Source: Pseudomonas libanensis (GTDB taxonomy: Bacteria > Pseudomonadota > Gammaproteobacteria > Pseudomonadales > Pseudomonadaceae). From it: DNA of 64,000 bases. The position numbers and the translations under genes are program-made. Positions within the stretch are counted from its first letter, which is position 1, and each line of letters begins with the position of its first letter. The notes beneath the pieces are model-generated. The model searched no databases, had not been told where the DNA came from, and worked only from the letters and a program-made list of their open reading frames with translations. This document shows, piece by piece, positions 35,893 through 45,326 of this stretch. The stretch lies in contig NZ_JYLH01000001.1 of NCBI RefSeq assembly GCF_001439685.1, positions 576,012 through 640,011 of the forward strand, read 5' to 3'.

Positions 35893-37683
35893 CTATTTTC
35901 CGGTCAGGCCGTTCAACAAACCGCCAAGACCGCCCGTTGCCGTGGTGCCGCCGGTTGTCGTCGTTGCAGTACCGGTGGTTGTGGTGCTGGCGCCGATGTT
36001 CAGGCCGCCAAGCAGGCCGCCGCTGGTGCCGCCAGTGCCGCCGGTGACCAGGCCACCCACCGAGCTCACGGTGTTGCCGACCGCCGTAACGGTAGTGCCG
36101 AGGGTGTTGGTGACCGGGTTGGCGTTGGCTGTGGTGAGGTTAGTGCCCAGGCTGCTCACAGCGCCGCCGACTTGTGTCACCAGGCCGTTGACCGGAGCAC
36201 CAACGCCAGTGGTGGTACCAATGTTTTGCGTCAGCGCAGTGACGCCGGAGGTCACGGGGTTCAGGGCTGCGCCGACATTGGTTGCTACCGTTGCGACCGG
36301 TGCCGTGGCGCCGGTGTTGGCGACGCCGGTACCACCCAGCACGGTGCCTACGGAGGCGATGGTGTTGCCCAGCGCGCCACCGGTTACACCGGCAGCACTG
36401 ACGGTGCCGTTGGTGTTGCCCACATTCAAGCCAGTCCCCACGTTACTCACCAGGCCACCCACCAGTTCCGGTATGCCGGGGGCTGCAGTGCTGCCCGCTG
36501 GTGCGACATAACCGCCGGACTTATCGAGTGTGCCACCGACGCCGGTCAGCACGCTGCCGACCACGCTGGTGACGGGGTTGCCGGTGCCGCCCGTGCTGGC
36601 GACTTGGGTACCCAGGCTGGTGACCGTCGAGCCGACTTTATCCAGCAGGCCATTGACGGGAGTGCCCAGGCCGGTTGCGGTGCCCAGATTGCCGGTGGTG
36701 TTTTCCACCAGCGACACCACAGGCACCACTACTTTGCTACCCAGGGTATTGGTCAGCGAACCCAGCGCACCAGTGGTGCTGGCGGTGCTGAGGGTATCGC
36801 CGAGCATGGTCACCGTGGTGCCGACTTTATCGACTACGCCACCGACCGCACCGCCGACACCGCCGGTCAAGCCACCAACCACAGGGACACCGCCGAGGGT
36901 GGTCGACAGCGATTGGCCGGTGGTCGAGAGACCGCCGCCCAGGTCGGCAACCCCATTACCTACACCTGCCACCGTAATGCCCAGGGAGTTGCTATTGGTG
37001 CCCAGCGAGCCCAGGCCGGTGGTCACGCCGGTGCCGATGCTGGTGACAGCAGTGCCTGCCGAGGTCACCAGGCCGCCAGCGGTCACGCCGACGATGGGCA
37101 CACCGGTCAAGGTCGAGCCAAGATCACCCACGGCTGCGCCTACATTGCCCACGGTGGTGCCGAGGGTGCCGGCGATCTGGCCGGTGATCAGTGGGGTGGT
37201 TGTCGAGCCAGTTCCGCCGCCAGTACCACCACCCGTTCCGCCGGTGCCACCACCTGTGCCACCTGTGCCGCCAGTGCCTCCGCCGGTCCCACCAGTGCCT
37301 CCACCTGTGCCGCCGGTGCCGCCGCCTGTGCCACCCGTGCCTCCGTCAGTGCCGCCGGTGCCACCGCCTGTGCCACCTGTGCCTCCATCAGTGCCGCCGG
37401 TGCCGCCGCCTGTGCCACCCGTGCCTCCGTCAGTGCCCCCGGTGCCGCCGCCTGTGCCACCCGTGCCCCCGTCAGTGCCGCCGGTGCCACCGCCAGTTCC
37501 ACCCGTGCCACCGCCCGTGCCGCCGTCACCGCCACCTGTGCCGGCACCTGCTCCTGCATCCGGTGAGGACGCTGCCACGCTGGATTTATGCCCGCCACCA
37601 CCGCTGCTGCAGCCACCGAGGCTCATCGCCATGATCAGGGCCAGAGCGGTACTTGCTTTCCAAAACGCTGCTTGAGTTTTCAT
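35893..37683 (-). CDS. Gly/Thr-rich repeat surface lipoprotein, 'collagen-like' type
   Basis: 596 residues. A signal peptide ends in lipobox LGGC at Cys25, followed by Ser, so the protein is probably outer-membrane anchored. Residues 44-160 are almost only Gly and Thr, with Asp at 71, 85, 99 and 113, a 14-residue period encoded by 42-bp tandem repeats. Residues 165-596 are a low-charge Val/Gly/Thr/Leu region with degenerate repeats such as PVNGLLDKVGSTVTSLGT. Similar Pseudomonas proteins are named collagen-like, but a 14-residue period is not Gly-X-Y. It is monocistronic, with an AT-rich leader and its own terminator. A role in matrix or surface attachment is inferred. Confidence 0.8.
   Translation of the reverse strand: MKTQAAFWKASTALALIMAMSLGGCSSGGGGHKSSVAASSPDAGAGAGTGGGDGGTGGGTGGTGGGTGGTDGGTGGTGGGTGGTDGGTGGTGGGTGGTDGGTGGTGGGTGGTDGGTGGTGGGTGGTGGGTGGTGGGTGGTGGTGGGTGGTGGGTGGGTGSTTTPLITGQIAGTLGTTVGNVGAAVGDLGSTLTGVPIVGVTAGGLVTSAGTAVTSIGTGVTTGLGSLGTNSNSLGITVAGVGNGVADLGGGLSTTGQSLSTTLGGVPVVGGLTGGVGGAVGGVVDKVGTTVTMLGDTLSTASTTGALGSLTNTLGSKVVVPVVSLVENTTGNLGTATGLGTPVNGLLDKVGSTVTSLGTQVASTGGTGNPVTSVVGSVLTGVGGTLDKSGGYVAPAGSTAAPGIPELVGGLVSNVGTGLNVGNTNGTVSAAGVTGGALGNTIASVGTVLGGTGVANTGATAPVATVATNVGAALNPVTSGVTALTQNIGTTTGVGAPVNGLVTQVGGAVSSLGTNLTTANANPVTNTLGTTVTAVGNTVSSVGGLVTGGTGGTSGGLLGGLNIGASTTTTGTATTTTGGTTATGGLGGLLNGLTGK
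37204..37554 (-). repeat. 42-bp tandem repeats encoding the Gly/Thr tract
   Basis: The coding strand repeats a 14-codon unit (Thr-Asp-Gly-Gly-Thr-Gly-Gly-Thr and so on). Four regular units share Asp at the same place, and flanking units have lost the Asp. Repeated units with few differences favour slippage or recombination, so length variation between strains is likely. Confidence 0.85.
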
Positions 37684-37985
37684 GATGAGTTCCTTGCACC
37701 TGGTACAACCTTGGTTGTTTCAAACCTTCGTTACTTCTTGGGGTAGCGATAGGTTTGTCCGTGTGGTTATCACAGACCCAGGCACTCTTTCGTGCAACGC
37801 TCAACTTGGTATTAACGATTTATATAGATAAGGTCTTAGTCGGCTTAACGACTAATACGAAGGGTGTAATGGAAAAATGATTGTTAAATACTTACATGTT
37901 TTAAATCAGTGGGTTAAATAAAAAAAACGGACCTCGTGAGGTCCGCTATAACTTTGGGTGTATATATACAATTAAGCAGGGTGTT
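37684..37985. promoter_or_regulatory. AT-rich upstream region of the Gly/Thr lipoprotein gene, 302 bases
   Basis: No gene is seen here. On the minus strand the region holds a TATA-rich stretch (TATATAAAT near 37820-37830) that could be a -10, and a perfect 7-bp inverted repeat, TTAGTCG-GCTTAA-CGACTAA (37836-37855), just upstream of it. GACTAATAC (37850-37858) also occurs before flp. The base composition is much lower in GC than in the coding regions. The left part is the long 5' leader, and the right end carries the maoC terminator. Confidence 0.5.
37919..37945 (-). terminator. Rho-independent terminator of the fabG4-maoC operon
   Basis: On the minus strand CGGACCT and AGGTCCG make a 7-bp stem with a four-base loop, followed by eight T residues, about 40 bases after the maoC stop. 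Confidence 0.9.
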
Positions 37986-38834
37986 TCAGGCGATCGGCTG
38001 CCACTTGCCGAGCATATGCTGAATGTCGCCCGCGCCTTTGAGTTCCAACTCGCCACTGGAACCGGCCGCGCTGCTCATCAATATCACTTCACTGGGCAGG
38101 CGCACGGGCTTCTTGAACTCGGCTTCGATCTCAATATTGGCCGCCGGCAGATGTTCCCCCAGCGCCGCCAGCATGCGCGCCTTGTTCCACAGCCCGTGGG
38201 CAATGGCTTGGGGAAAACCGAATAACTTGGCCGTCGACGCACTGAGGTGGATCGGGTTGTAATCGCCCGACACGCGGGCATAGCGGCGACCGATATCGGC
38301 AGGCGCCTTCCAGCGCGTCAGCTCGCTGGTCGGGCCAGGGGCCTGGAAGGTTTTATCCACGGCTTCGCCTTCAAGCTTCACGCCGCGACACAGCATTTGG
38401 CTTTCGGCCTCCCAGAGCAGCCCAAGCGCATCCTCGACGACGGTCACAATGTCAAAGGTCGCGCCTTTGGCGTGGGGCTGAAGGTTATGCGCATAGACGC
38501 CGATGCTCAGGTCGCCCACGCCACCCAAGGGGCGATGAATGCGGATGCGATTGCTCAGGTGAACCAGCCCCAGCAAGGGGAACGGAAACGCCTTGTCAGT
38601 CAGCAACTGCATCTGCAGGCCGAACGCCAGGATATGCGGATAGGTCGCCGGTAGCATCGGGCCGTCGGCAAACCCGCAGACCTTTCGGTAAGCCGCGACG
38701 GCCTTGGGGTTGACGCTGACCCGGCAACGCAAGCCGTGTTCGGGCAATGTGCTGCCGGTGATCTTGCGCTTGAGCGCCGCTCGCCAATACAACGGCAGTA
38801 GAGAGGGCGAGCTGTCTAAGGTGTGCCATTGCAT
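37986..38834 (-). CDS. MaoC-family (R)-enoyl hydratase / dehydratase
   Basis: 282 residues with a double hot-dog fold; the C-terminal MaoC domain (about 165-275) has the hydratase motif SGDYNPIH with catalytic Asp and His, then AIAHGLW. It should hydrate trans-2-enoyl thioesters in acyl-chain metabolism. The start is ATG 38834 after GGGAGC; the frame extends further but would overlap fabG4. It follows fabG4 by two bases, so hydratase and reductase probably act in one pathway, with the divergent thiolase as a third activity. Confidence 0.87.
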   Translation of the reverse strand: MQWHTLDSSPSLLPLYWRAALKRKITGSTLPEHGLRCRVSVNPKAVAAYRKVCGFADGPMLPATYPHILAFGLQMQLLTDKAFPFPLLGLVHLSNRIRIHRPLGGVGDLSIGVYAHNLQPHAKGATFDIVTVVEDALGLLWEAESQMLCRGVKLEGEAVDKTFQAPGPTSELTRWKAPADIGRRYARVSGDYNPIHLSASTAKLFGFPQAIAHGLWNKARMLAALGEHLPAANIEIEAEFKKPVRLPSEVILMSSAAGSSGELELKGAGDIQHMLGKWQPIA

Positions 38835-38836
38835 AT

Positions 38837-40189
38837 TTACGCTCCCAAAAGACTTTGCCCGCATACCCGCAGCGCTTGGCCGCTGACCGCACCGGAACCT
38901 GGCTGACCGAGCCAGGCCACCGCTTCGGCCACGTCCTGGGGCAAGCCGCCCTGGCCTAATGAACTCATGCGACGCCCGGCTTCACGCAGGGCGAACGGGA
39001 TATGCGCGGTCATCTGGGTCTCGATAAAGCCTGGCGCCACGGCATTGATGCTGATCCCCCTTTCCTTCAACAGAGGCGCCCAGGCCTGGGCCAGGCCGAT
39101 CAAGCCGGCCTTGCTCGCGGCGTAGTTGGTTTGCCCGCGATTACCGGCAATGCCGCTGATCGAGGCCAGCAGCACCACGCGTGCGTTGTCATGCAGGCTG
39201 CCGCTGTCGAGCAGGGCCTTGGTCAGCACCTGTGGGGCATTGAGGTTGACGGCCAGCACGGCATCCCAGTATTCAGGGGTCATATTGGCCAGGGTCTTGT
39301 CGCGGGTGATACCGGCGTTGTGTACCAGGATATCGAGGCCGTCGGGCAGGTGTTCGACCAGTTGGCTGGCGGCGTCTTCGGCGCAGATATCCAGCACCAC
39401 CGTGCGCGCATTCAAGCGCGCAGCCAGGGCTTCGAGATCGGCCTTGGCCTGGGGCACATCGAGCAGGATCACCTCGGCACCGTCGCGGGCCAGGGTTTCA
39501 GCGATGGAAGCACCGATGCCACGGGCGGCGCCGGTGACCAGGGCTTTGCGCCCCGCCAGCGGGCGCGTCCAGTCCTCGACCGGGGTGTCGCAGGCCGCCA
39601 GGCGGATGACCTGGCCCGAGATATAAGCGCTTTTCGGCGACAGGAAAAACCGCAGCGCACCCTCCAGCTGGTCCTCGGCGCCGTCGCCCACATACAGCAA
39701 TTGCAACACGCCGCCGCTGCGCAACTCCTTGGCCAGGGAGCGGCTGAAACCTTCCAGGGCATGCTGGGCGCTGGCAGCAAACGGATCGCTGAGGCTTTCC
39801 GGCGCCCGGCCGAGGATCACCAGGTGTGCACTGTGATCAAGGTTTTTCAGCAGCGGCTGGAAGAACTCGCGCAGTTGCTTGAGCTGGTCGGTGTGCTGCA
39901 AGTGGCCGGCGTCGAACACCACTGCCTTGAGCTTGGGGCCGTGCCCGGGAATCCACGCGGTTGCTGTCGAGGCTTCGGTGCCGTAGCTGTAAACCGCGTC
40001 GGTGAGCCGATTGGCAAACGCCAGCACCTGGGTTGTCAACGAGCCCCCGCCGAGCAGCAGTGCACCCTCGACCGGGCGCAGTCGTCCGGCCTGCCAGCGT
40101 TCCAGGCGTACCGGCGACGGCAGGCCAATGGCGGCGACCAGGCGATGGCCGAGGCTTGAGTTGGCGAAGTCGATATAACGGTCAGACAT
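38837..40189 (-). CDS. fabG: High-molecular-weight 3-oxoacyl reductase (FabG4-like SDR)
   Basis: 450 residues, about twice the size of normal FabG. The N-terminal half (1-205) is flavodoxin-like, keeping GFSRSLAKEL but not the catalytic Tyr. The C-terminal half (about 210-450) is a full SDR: cofactor motif TGAARGIG, NAG (NAGITRD) and catalytic YAASK. FabG4-type enzymes reduce 3-oxoacyl-CoA or -ACP with NADH. It is translated just before maoC and is divergent from a thiolase, matching PA4786/PA4785 order as I recall it. Confidence 0.9.
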   Translation of the reverse strand: MSDRYIDFANSSLGHRLVAAIGLPSPVRLERWQAGRLRPVEGALLLGGGSLTTQVLAFANRLTDAVYSYGTEASTATAWIPGHGPKLKAVVFDAGHLQHTDQLKQLREFFQPLLKNLDHSAHLVILGRAPESLSDPFAASAQHALEGFSRSLAKELRSGGVLQLLYVGDGAEDQLEGALRFFLSPKSAYISGQVIRLAACDTPVEDWTRPLAGRKALVTGAARGIGASIAETLARDGAEVILLDVPQAKADLEALAARLNARTVVLDICAEDAASQLVEHLPDGLDILVHNAGITRDKTLANMTPEYWDAVLAVNLNAPQVLTKALLDSGSLHDNARVVLLASISGIAGNRGQTNYAASKAGLIGLAQAWAPLLKERGISINAVAPGFIETQMTAHIPFALREAGRRMSSLGQGGLPQDVAEAVAWLGQPGSGAVSGQALRVCGQSLLGA

Positions 40190-40302
40190 GGAACGCTCTC
40201 CGAAGGCTGGGGTTCAAAGGTTGACCACCCTGGGGTGGCAGTCGTTCGATTGAGCCTAGGCTAGGCTTGATGATTCCACCCACCTTCACGAGGGAGCTTT
40301 CC

Positions 40303-41580
40303 ATGACTCAATTGCGCCGCGTAGCGATCATTGGCGGTAACCGCATTCCTTTCGCCCGCTCCAATGGCCCTTACGCCACGGCGAGCAACCAGGCGATGCT
40401 GACCGCCGCGCTGGAGGGCCTGATCGAGCGCTACAACCTGCACGGCCTGCGCATGGGTGAGGTAGCCGCCGGCGCGGTGCTCAAGCACTCCCGTGATTTC
40501 AACCTGACCCGCGAATGCGTGCTCGGCTCGCGCCTGTCGCCGCAAACCCCTGCATACGATATCCAGCAAGCCTGCGGCACCGGGCTGGAGGCGGCGTTGC
40601 TGGTGGCCAACAAAATTGCTCTGGGCCAGATCGAATGTGGGATTGCCGGCGGCGTGGACACCACGTCCGATGCGCCGATCGGGGTGAACGAAGGCTTGCG
40701 CAAGCTTTTGCTGCAAGCCAATCGCGGTAAATCCATGGGGGATAAACTAAAAACCTTGTTACAACTTCGCCCCCAACATCTCAGGCCGGAACTGCCGCGC
40801 AATGGCGAACCACGCACGGGCTTGTCCATGGGCCAGCATTGCGAACTGATGGCGCAGACCTGGCAGATTCCCCGTGCCGAGCAGGACCAGCTTGCGCTTG
40901 AGAGTCATCAGAACATGGCCGCGTCCTACGCCGAAGGCTGGCACAACGACTTGCTCACGCCTTTTCTTGGCCTCACCCGCGACAACAACCTGCGCGCCGA
41001 CCTGACCCTGGAAAAACTCGCCAGCCTCAAGCCGGCCTTCGAGCGCAGCGAAAAGGGCACACTCACTGCCGGCAACTCCACGCCACTCACCGATGGCGCA
41101 TCCCTGGTGCTGCTGGGCAGTGAAGCCTGGGCCAAGGAGCGCGGCTTGCCGATCCTGGCGTACCTGCGTGATGGCGAAGCGGCGGCGGTGGATTTCGTCA
41201 ACGGCGCCGAGGGCCTGTTGATGGCGCCGGTGTATGCGGTGCCGCGCTTGCTGGCCCGCAACGGTTTGACCCTGCAGGACTTTGATTACTACGAGATCCA
41301 CGAAGCCTTCGCCGCCCAGGTGTTGTGCACGCTCAAGGCGTGGGAAGATGCGCACTATTGCAAGACCCGCCTGGGCCTGGATGCGCCGCTGGGGTCCATC
41401 GACCGCAGTCGGCTCAACGTCAAGGGCAGTTCCCTGGCGGCGGGTCATCCGTTTGCCGCCACGGGCGGGCGCATCGTCGCCAACCTCGCCAAACTGTTGG
41501 ACGCAGCGGGCAGAGGTCGCGGGCTGATTTCGATCTGCGCTGCGGGCGGCCAAGGGGTGACGGCGATTATCGAACGCTGA
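40303..41580 (+). CDS. Acetyl-CoA C-acyltransferase (thiolase, FadI/YfcY-like)
   Basis: 425 residues of the thiolase family. The nucleophile Cys is in QQACGTGLEAALL (about residue 93), the catalytic His in HEAFAAQ and GHPFAATGG, and the second Cys in SICAAGGQG. It cleaves 3-oxoacyl-CoA or condenses acyl-CoAs. The start is ATG 40303 after AGGGAG; the frame's earlier ATGs lack a site. It is divergent from fabG4-maoC across 113 bases. That gap contains the palindrome AGCCTAGGCT and CCACCC/GGGTGG, either of which may bind a regulator. Confidence 0.9.
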   Translation: MTQLRRVAIIGGNRIPFARSNGPYATASNQAMLTAALEGLIERYNLHGLRMGEVAAGAVLKHSRDFNLTRECVLGSRLSPQTPAYDIQQACGTGLEAALLVANKIALGQIECGIAGGVDTTSDAPIGVNEGLRKLLLQANRGKSMGDKLKTLLQLRPQHLRPELPRNGEPRTGLSMGQHCELMAQTWQIPRAEQDQLALESHQNMAASYAEGWHNDLLTPFLGLTRDNNLRADLTLEKLASLKPAFERSEKGTLTAGNSTPLTDGASLVLLGSEAWAKERGLPILAYLRDGEAAAVDFVNGAEGLLMAPVYAVPRLLARNGLTLQDFDYYEIHEAFAAQVLCTLKAWEDAHYCKTRLGLDAPLGSIDRSRLNVKGSSLAAGHPFAATGGRIVANLAKLLDAAGRGRGLISICAAGGQGVTAIIER

Positions 41581-41714
41581 TTAACGACAAAACTGGCCCA
41601 TTGCATGCATTCTTGAGTGGTCAGAGGTCGGTAGCCTCTCCCACCGGCGAGCCGATTGCCGTATAACGAGTGCCACACGCGTGTTTGGTAATACAGGACC
41701 CACAATAAAAGCTG

Positions 41715-42614
41715 ATGAAGACTCCTAAACGCATTGAACCCCTGATCGAAGACGGTCTGGTCGACGAAGTGCTGCGCCCACTCATGAGTGGTAAAGAAGC
41801 AGCTGTTTATGTGGTGCGCTGCGGCAACGAATTGCGTTGCGCCAAGGTTTACAAGGAGGCGAACAAACGAAGTTTTCGTCAGGCGGCCGAATACCAGGAA
41901 GGCCGTAAGGTCCGTAACAGCCGCCAGGCCCGGGCCATGGCCAAGGGCTCCAAGTTCGGCAAGAAAGAAACCGAAGACGCCTGGCAGAACGCCGAAGTTG
42001 CGGCGCTGTTCCGCCTGGCCGGTGCCGGCGTTCGCGTGCCCAAGCCGTATGACTTTCTTGAAGGCGTGCTGCTGATGGAACTGGTTGCCGACGAGTACGG
42101 CGACGCGGCGCCGCGCCTGAACGACGTGGTGCTGGAGCCGGACCAGGCGCGTGAATACCACGCCTTCCTGATCTCCCAGATTGTGCTGATGCTATGCACT
42201 GGCCTGGTGCACGGCGACCTTTCGGAATTCAACGTACTGCTCACGCCAACGGGCCCGGTGATCATCGACCTGCCCCAGGCAGTGGATGCGGCGGGCAACA
42301 ACCATGCATTCAGCATGTTGGAGCGCGACGTTGGCAACATGGCTTCCTACTTCGGGCGCTTTGCCCCGGAGTTGAAGAAGACCAAGTACGCCAAGGAAAT
42401 GTGGGCGCTGTACGAAGCCGGTACCTTGCACCCGGCCAGTGTATTGACCGGTGAGTTCGACGAACCGGAAGAACTGGCGGACGTGGGCGGTGTGATCCGC
42501 GAGATCGAAGCGGCGCGGCTGGATGAAGAGCGTCGCCAGGCGATTCGTGCGGCGGATGATGCGCCACCGAGCAAAGTGCCGGACGAGCCACCGCCGCCGC
42601 CTTGGATGCAATGA
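41715..42614 (+). CDS. RIO1-type serine/threonine protein kinase
   Basis: 299 residues with an atypical protein-kinase fold. Visible features are the ATP-site Lys44 (CAKVYK), the catalytic loop HGDLSEFN with D168 and N173, and the metal-binding Asp185 (IIDLPQAV), which replaces the usual DFP. The C-terminus is acidic then Pro-rich (EPPPPPWMQ). RIO kinases act in ribosome maturation in eukaryotes and archaea; bacterial members such as PA4780 are little characterised. It lies between the thiolase and a near-perfect REP hairpin that may end its transcript. Confidence 0.88.
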   Translation: MKTPKRIEPLIEDGLVDEVLRPLMSGKEAAVYVVRCGNELRCAKVYKEANKRSFRQAAEYQEGRKVRNSRQARAMAKGSKFGKKETEDAWQNAEVAALFRLAGAGVRVPKPYDFLEGVLLMELVADEYGDAAPRLNDVVLEPDQAREYHAFLISQIVLMLCTGLVHGDLSEFNVLLTPTGPVIIDLPQAVDAAGNNHAFSMLERDVGNMASYFGRFAPELKKTKYAKEMWALYEAGTLHPASVLTGEFDEPEELADVGGVIREIEAARLDEERRQAIRAADDAPPSKVPDEPPPPPWMQ

Positions 42615-42638
42615 TCTCCCGGCAAAAGGAGATGTAAA

Positions 42639-42672
42639 AAATGTGGGAGGGGGCCTGCCCCCTCCCACATTT
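42639..42672. repeat. Perfect REP hairpin after the RIO kinase gene
   Basis: AAATGTGGGAGGGGGC, two bases, then its exact 16-base complement. It lies between the convergent RIO kinase and cueR genes and probably acts as a 3'-end structure for both. Confidence 0.85.
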
Positions 42673-42697
42673 GGATTGTGTGTATCCAGCCAGAGCA

Positions 42698-43099
42698 TCA
42701 GGCGCAGCAGTTCCCCGCTGCCAACTCCTTGAGTATCGGGCAGTCCGGTCGATGATCGCCCTGGCAGTGCTCCATCAGGTCCTGCAAGGTGTCGCGCAGT
42801 TGCCCCAATTCGCGAATCTTGTGATTCAGCTCGTCGATGTGCTGGCGCGCCAAGGCTTTTACGTCGGCGCTGGCCCGTTGGCGGTCTTCCCACAGGGTCA
42901 GCAGCTTGCCGACTTCTTCCAGTGAAAACCCCAGGTCCCGCGAGCGCTTGATAAACGTCAGAGTGTGCAGGTCGTCATGACCATACACGCGATAGCCGCT
43001 GTCAGTGCGATGGGGCGTTTTCAGCAGGCCGATGGATTCGTAGTAGCGAATCATCTTTGCGCTCAGCCCGCTGTTGCGGGCGGCTTGGCCGATGTTCAT
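42698..43099 (-). CDS. cueR: CueR, Cu(I)-responsive MerR-family activator
   Basis: 133 residues: MerR winged helix (1-70), long dimerisation helix (about 75-108) and the metal-binding loop with Cys112 and Cys120, plus Ser77, the combination that selects Cu(I)/Ag(I)/Au(I). The C-terminal Cys pair (131-132) is common in the family. It activates promoters with a 19-20 bp spacer. Its start overlaps the copA stop by four bases, so copA transcription also produces CueR. Two matching operators are seen at copA and copZ. Confidence 0.95.
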   Translation of the reverse strand: MNIGQAARNSGLSAKMIRYYESIGLLKTPHRTDSGYRVYGHDDLHTLTFIKRSRDLGFSLEEVGKLLTLWEDRQRASADVKALARQHIDELNHKIRELGQLRDTLQDLMEHCQGDHRPDCPILKELAAGNCCA

Positions 43100-45297
43100 G
43101 GGCGTTGATCCTCCAAGTCCTTGGGTTTCCAGGTTTTCAACAACAGTGCATTACTCACCACGCTGACGCTGGACAAGGCCATCGCCGCACCGGCCAGCAC
43201 CGGGTTGAGCAGGCCGAAGGCGGCCAGGGGAATGCCGATCAAGTTATACACAAAGGCCCAAAACAAGTTCTGGCGAATTTTCGCGTAGGTCTTGCGGCTG
43301 ATCTCCAGGGCCGCCGGCACCAGGCGTGGGTCGCCCCGCATCAAGGTGATGCCGGCCGCATGCATGGCCACGTCGGTACCGCCGCCCATGGCGATGCCGA
43401 TATCGGCCGCGGCCAGGGCCGGGGCGTCGTTGATACCGTCGCCGACCATCGCCACCACGCCGGTTTTTTTCAGTTCGGCAACGGCAGCCGCTTTGTAGGC
43501 GGGCAGTACCTCAGCGTGCACATCGTCGATACCCAAGGCCTCCGCGACGACCCGGGCACTGCCGTGGTTATCGCCGGTAATCAGGTGGCTGCTGATGTGT
43601 TGCGCCTTGAGTTGTTGCACGGCCTCCAGCGCGCCGGGCTTGAGGGTGTCGCCAAAGGCGAACAAGCCCAATACGCGGGGCTGCGCGCCTTGCTCGATCA
43701 GCCAGGACAAGGTGCGGCCTTCGGCCTCCCAATCCTTGGCGCGCTGAGCCAATTCGCCCGCCTCCAAGCCCGTTTCTTGCAGCAAGCGTCGATTACCCAG
43801 CGCCAGTGGCCGACCGTCCAGCGTGCCGGCAATGCCGCGTCCGGTCAGGGACTGGCTGGCGCTCACATCGGCCACGTCCAGACCTTTCTCCTGGCACGCA
43901 TCCAGCACGGCCTTGGCCAATGGGTGTTCACTGCCGCGTTGCAACGCGCCGGCCTGTTGCAACAAGAGGGCTTCGTTGCCATCCACGGCCGCCAGGTGCG
44001 CAATTTTCGGCGCGCCGGAGGTGAGGGTGCCGGTCTTGTCGAACACCACGGCGCTCACCGCATGGGCGCGCTCCAGGGCTTCGGCATCCTTGATCAGAAT
44101 GCCATGGCGCGCGGCGACGCCGGTGCCGGCCATGATCGCGGTGGGTGTGGCCAGGCCCAGGGCGCAAGGGCACGCGATCACCAACACGGCAACCGCATTG
44201 ATGATCGCAGTTTCCAGGGATGCGCCATACAACCACCAGCCCACCACGGTGATCAACGCCAAGACCAATACCGCTGGTACAAACACCTGGCTGACTTTAT
44301 CCACCAGTTTCTGGATCGGCGCCTTGGCAGCCTGGGCGTCTTCGACCAGGCGGATGATGCGTGCCAGCACGCTCTCGGCCCCCAGGGCCAGGGTGCGCAC
44401 CAATAGACGGCCTTCACCGTTGATGGCGCCACCGGTGACCGGGTCGCCTGGCTGTTTAGGCACCGGCAGGCTTTCACCGCTGATCAGCGCCTCATCGGCA
44501 TGGCTTTGGCCCTCCACCACTTCACCGTCCACCGGGAAGCGTTCGCCGGGTTTGACCAGCACCAGGTCACCGTGCTTCAACGCATTGATTGCGACGTCTT
44601 CTTCGCGGCCATCCTGCACGCGGATCGCCCGTTCCGGCCGCAAGGCTTCCAGGGCGCGGATCGCGCTGGCGGTCTGGCGTTTGGCGCGGCTTTCCAGGTA
44701 TTTGCCCAGCAGCACCAGGGCGATGACCACCGCTGAGGCTTCGAAGTACAGGTGCGGCGTCACGCCGGGGGCGGCGGTGAGCCATTCATAGATGCTCAGG
44801 CCGTAGCCGGCGCTGGTGCCGATTGCCACCAGCAGGTCCATATTGCCAGCACCGGCGCGCACGGCTTTCCATGCGGCAACATAGAAGCGCGCACCGAGGA
44901 TGAATTGCACCGGCGTGGCCAGGGCAAATTGTATCCAGGCGGGGAGCATCCAGTGCAGGCCGAAGGGTTCCACCAGCATTGGCAGCACCAGCGGCAACGC
45001 CAAAATAATCCCCGCTGCCAGCGCCCAACGCTCGCGGCGCAGGCGTCGGGCCTGGTCGGCTTCGGTGGCGGTTTCGCTTTGGGGCAGGGTGGCGGTGTAG
45101 CCAGCCTTGTCGACTGCGGCAATCAGCACGCTGGCGTCCATCTGGCCGAGCACTTCGATATGGGCGCGTTCGTTGGCCAGGTTGACGCTCACGCGTTGCA
45201 CCCCAGGCACCTTGCCCAGCGCGCGTTCGACGCGGCCGGCACAGCTGGCGCAGGTCATGCCGCCGATGGGCAAGTCAAATGTGGTGGATCCATTCAT
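43096..45297 (-). CDS. copA: Cu(I)-exporting P1B-type ATPase
   Basis: 733 residues. One N-terminal metal-binding domain (GMTCASC, Cys16 and Cys19), eight membrane segments, the transmembrane metal motif CPC (376-378), the phosphorylated Asp420 in DKTGT, and the nucleotide domain with [10 protein letters not shown]. It pumps Cu(I) from cytoplasm to periplasm (CueA/CopA). Only one HMA domain is present, where some relatives have two. The promoter carries a CueR-type operator (45334-45354). It overlaps cueR by four bases. Confidence 0.96.
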   Translation of the reverse strand: MNGSTTFDLPIGGMTCASCAGRVERALGKVPGVQRVSVNLANERAHIEVLGQMDASVLIAAVDKAGYTATLPQSETATEADQARRLRRERWALAAGIILALPLVLPMLVEPFGLHWMLPAWIQFALATPVQFILGARFYVAAWKAVRAGAGNMDLLVAIGTSAGYGLSIYEWLTAAPGVTPHLYFEASAVVIALVLLGKYLESRAKRQTASAIRALEALRPERAIRVQDGREEDVAINALKHGDLVLVKPGERFPVDGEVVEGQSHADEALISGESLPVPKQPGDPVTGGAINGEGRLLVRTLALGAESVLARIIRLVEDAQAAKAPIQKLVDKVSQVFVPAVLVLALITVVGWWLYGASLETAIINAVAVLVIACPCALGLATPTAIMAGTGVAARHGILIKDAEALERAHAVSAVVFDKTGTLTSGAPKIAHLAAVDGNEALLLQQAGALQRGSEHPLAKAVLDACQEKGLDVADVSASQSLTGRGIAGTLDGRPLALGNRRLLQETGLEAGELAQRAKDWEAEGRTLSWLIEQGAQPRVLGLFAFGDTLKPGALEAVQQLKAQHISSHLITGDNHGSARVVAEALGIDDVHAEVLPAYKAAAVAELKKTGVVAMVGDGINDAPALAAADIGIAMGGGTDVAMHAAGITLMRGDPRLVPAALEISRKTYAKIRQNLFWAFVYNLIGIPLAAFGLLNPVLAGAAMALSSVSVVSNALLLKTWKPKDLEDQRP

Positions 45298-45326
45298 GGG
45301 ACAGTCCTCCAGGAAAAGTTGCCCTT

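Noticed and set aside
36172..37675. Long open frames on the plus strand over the Gly/Thr lipoprotein gene
   Set aside because: The proline- and cysteine-rich translations are complements of the GGT repeats; the minus strand has a signal peptide, lipobox, promoter-like leader and terminator.
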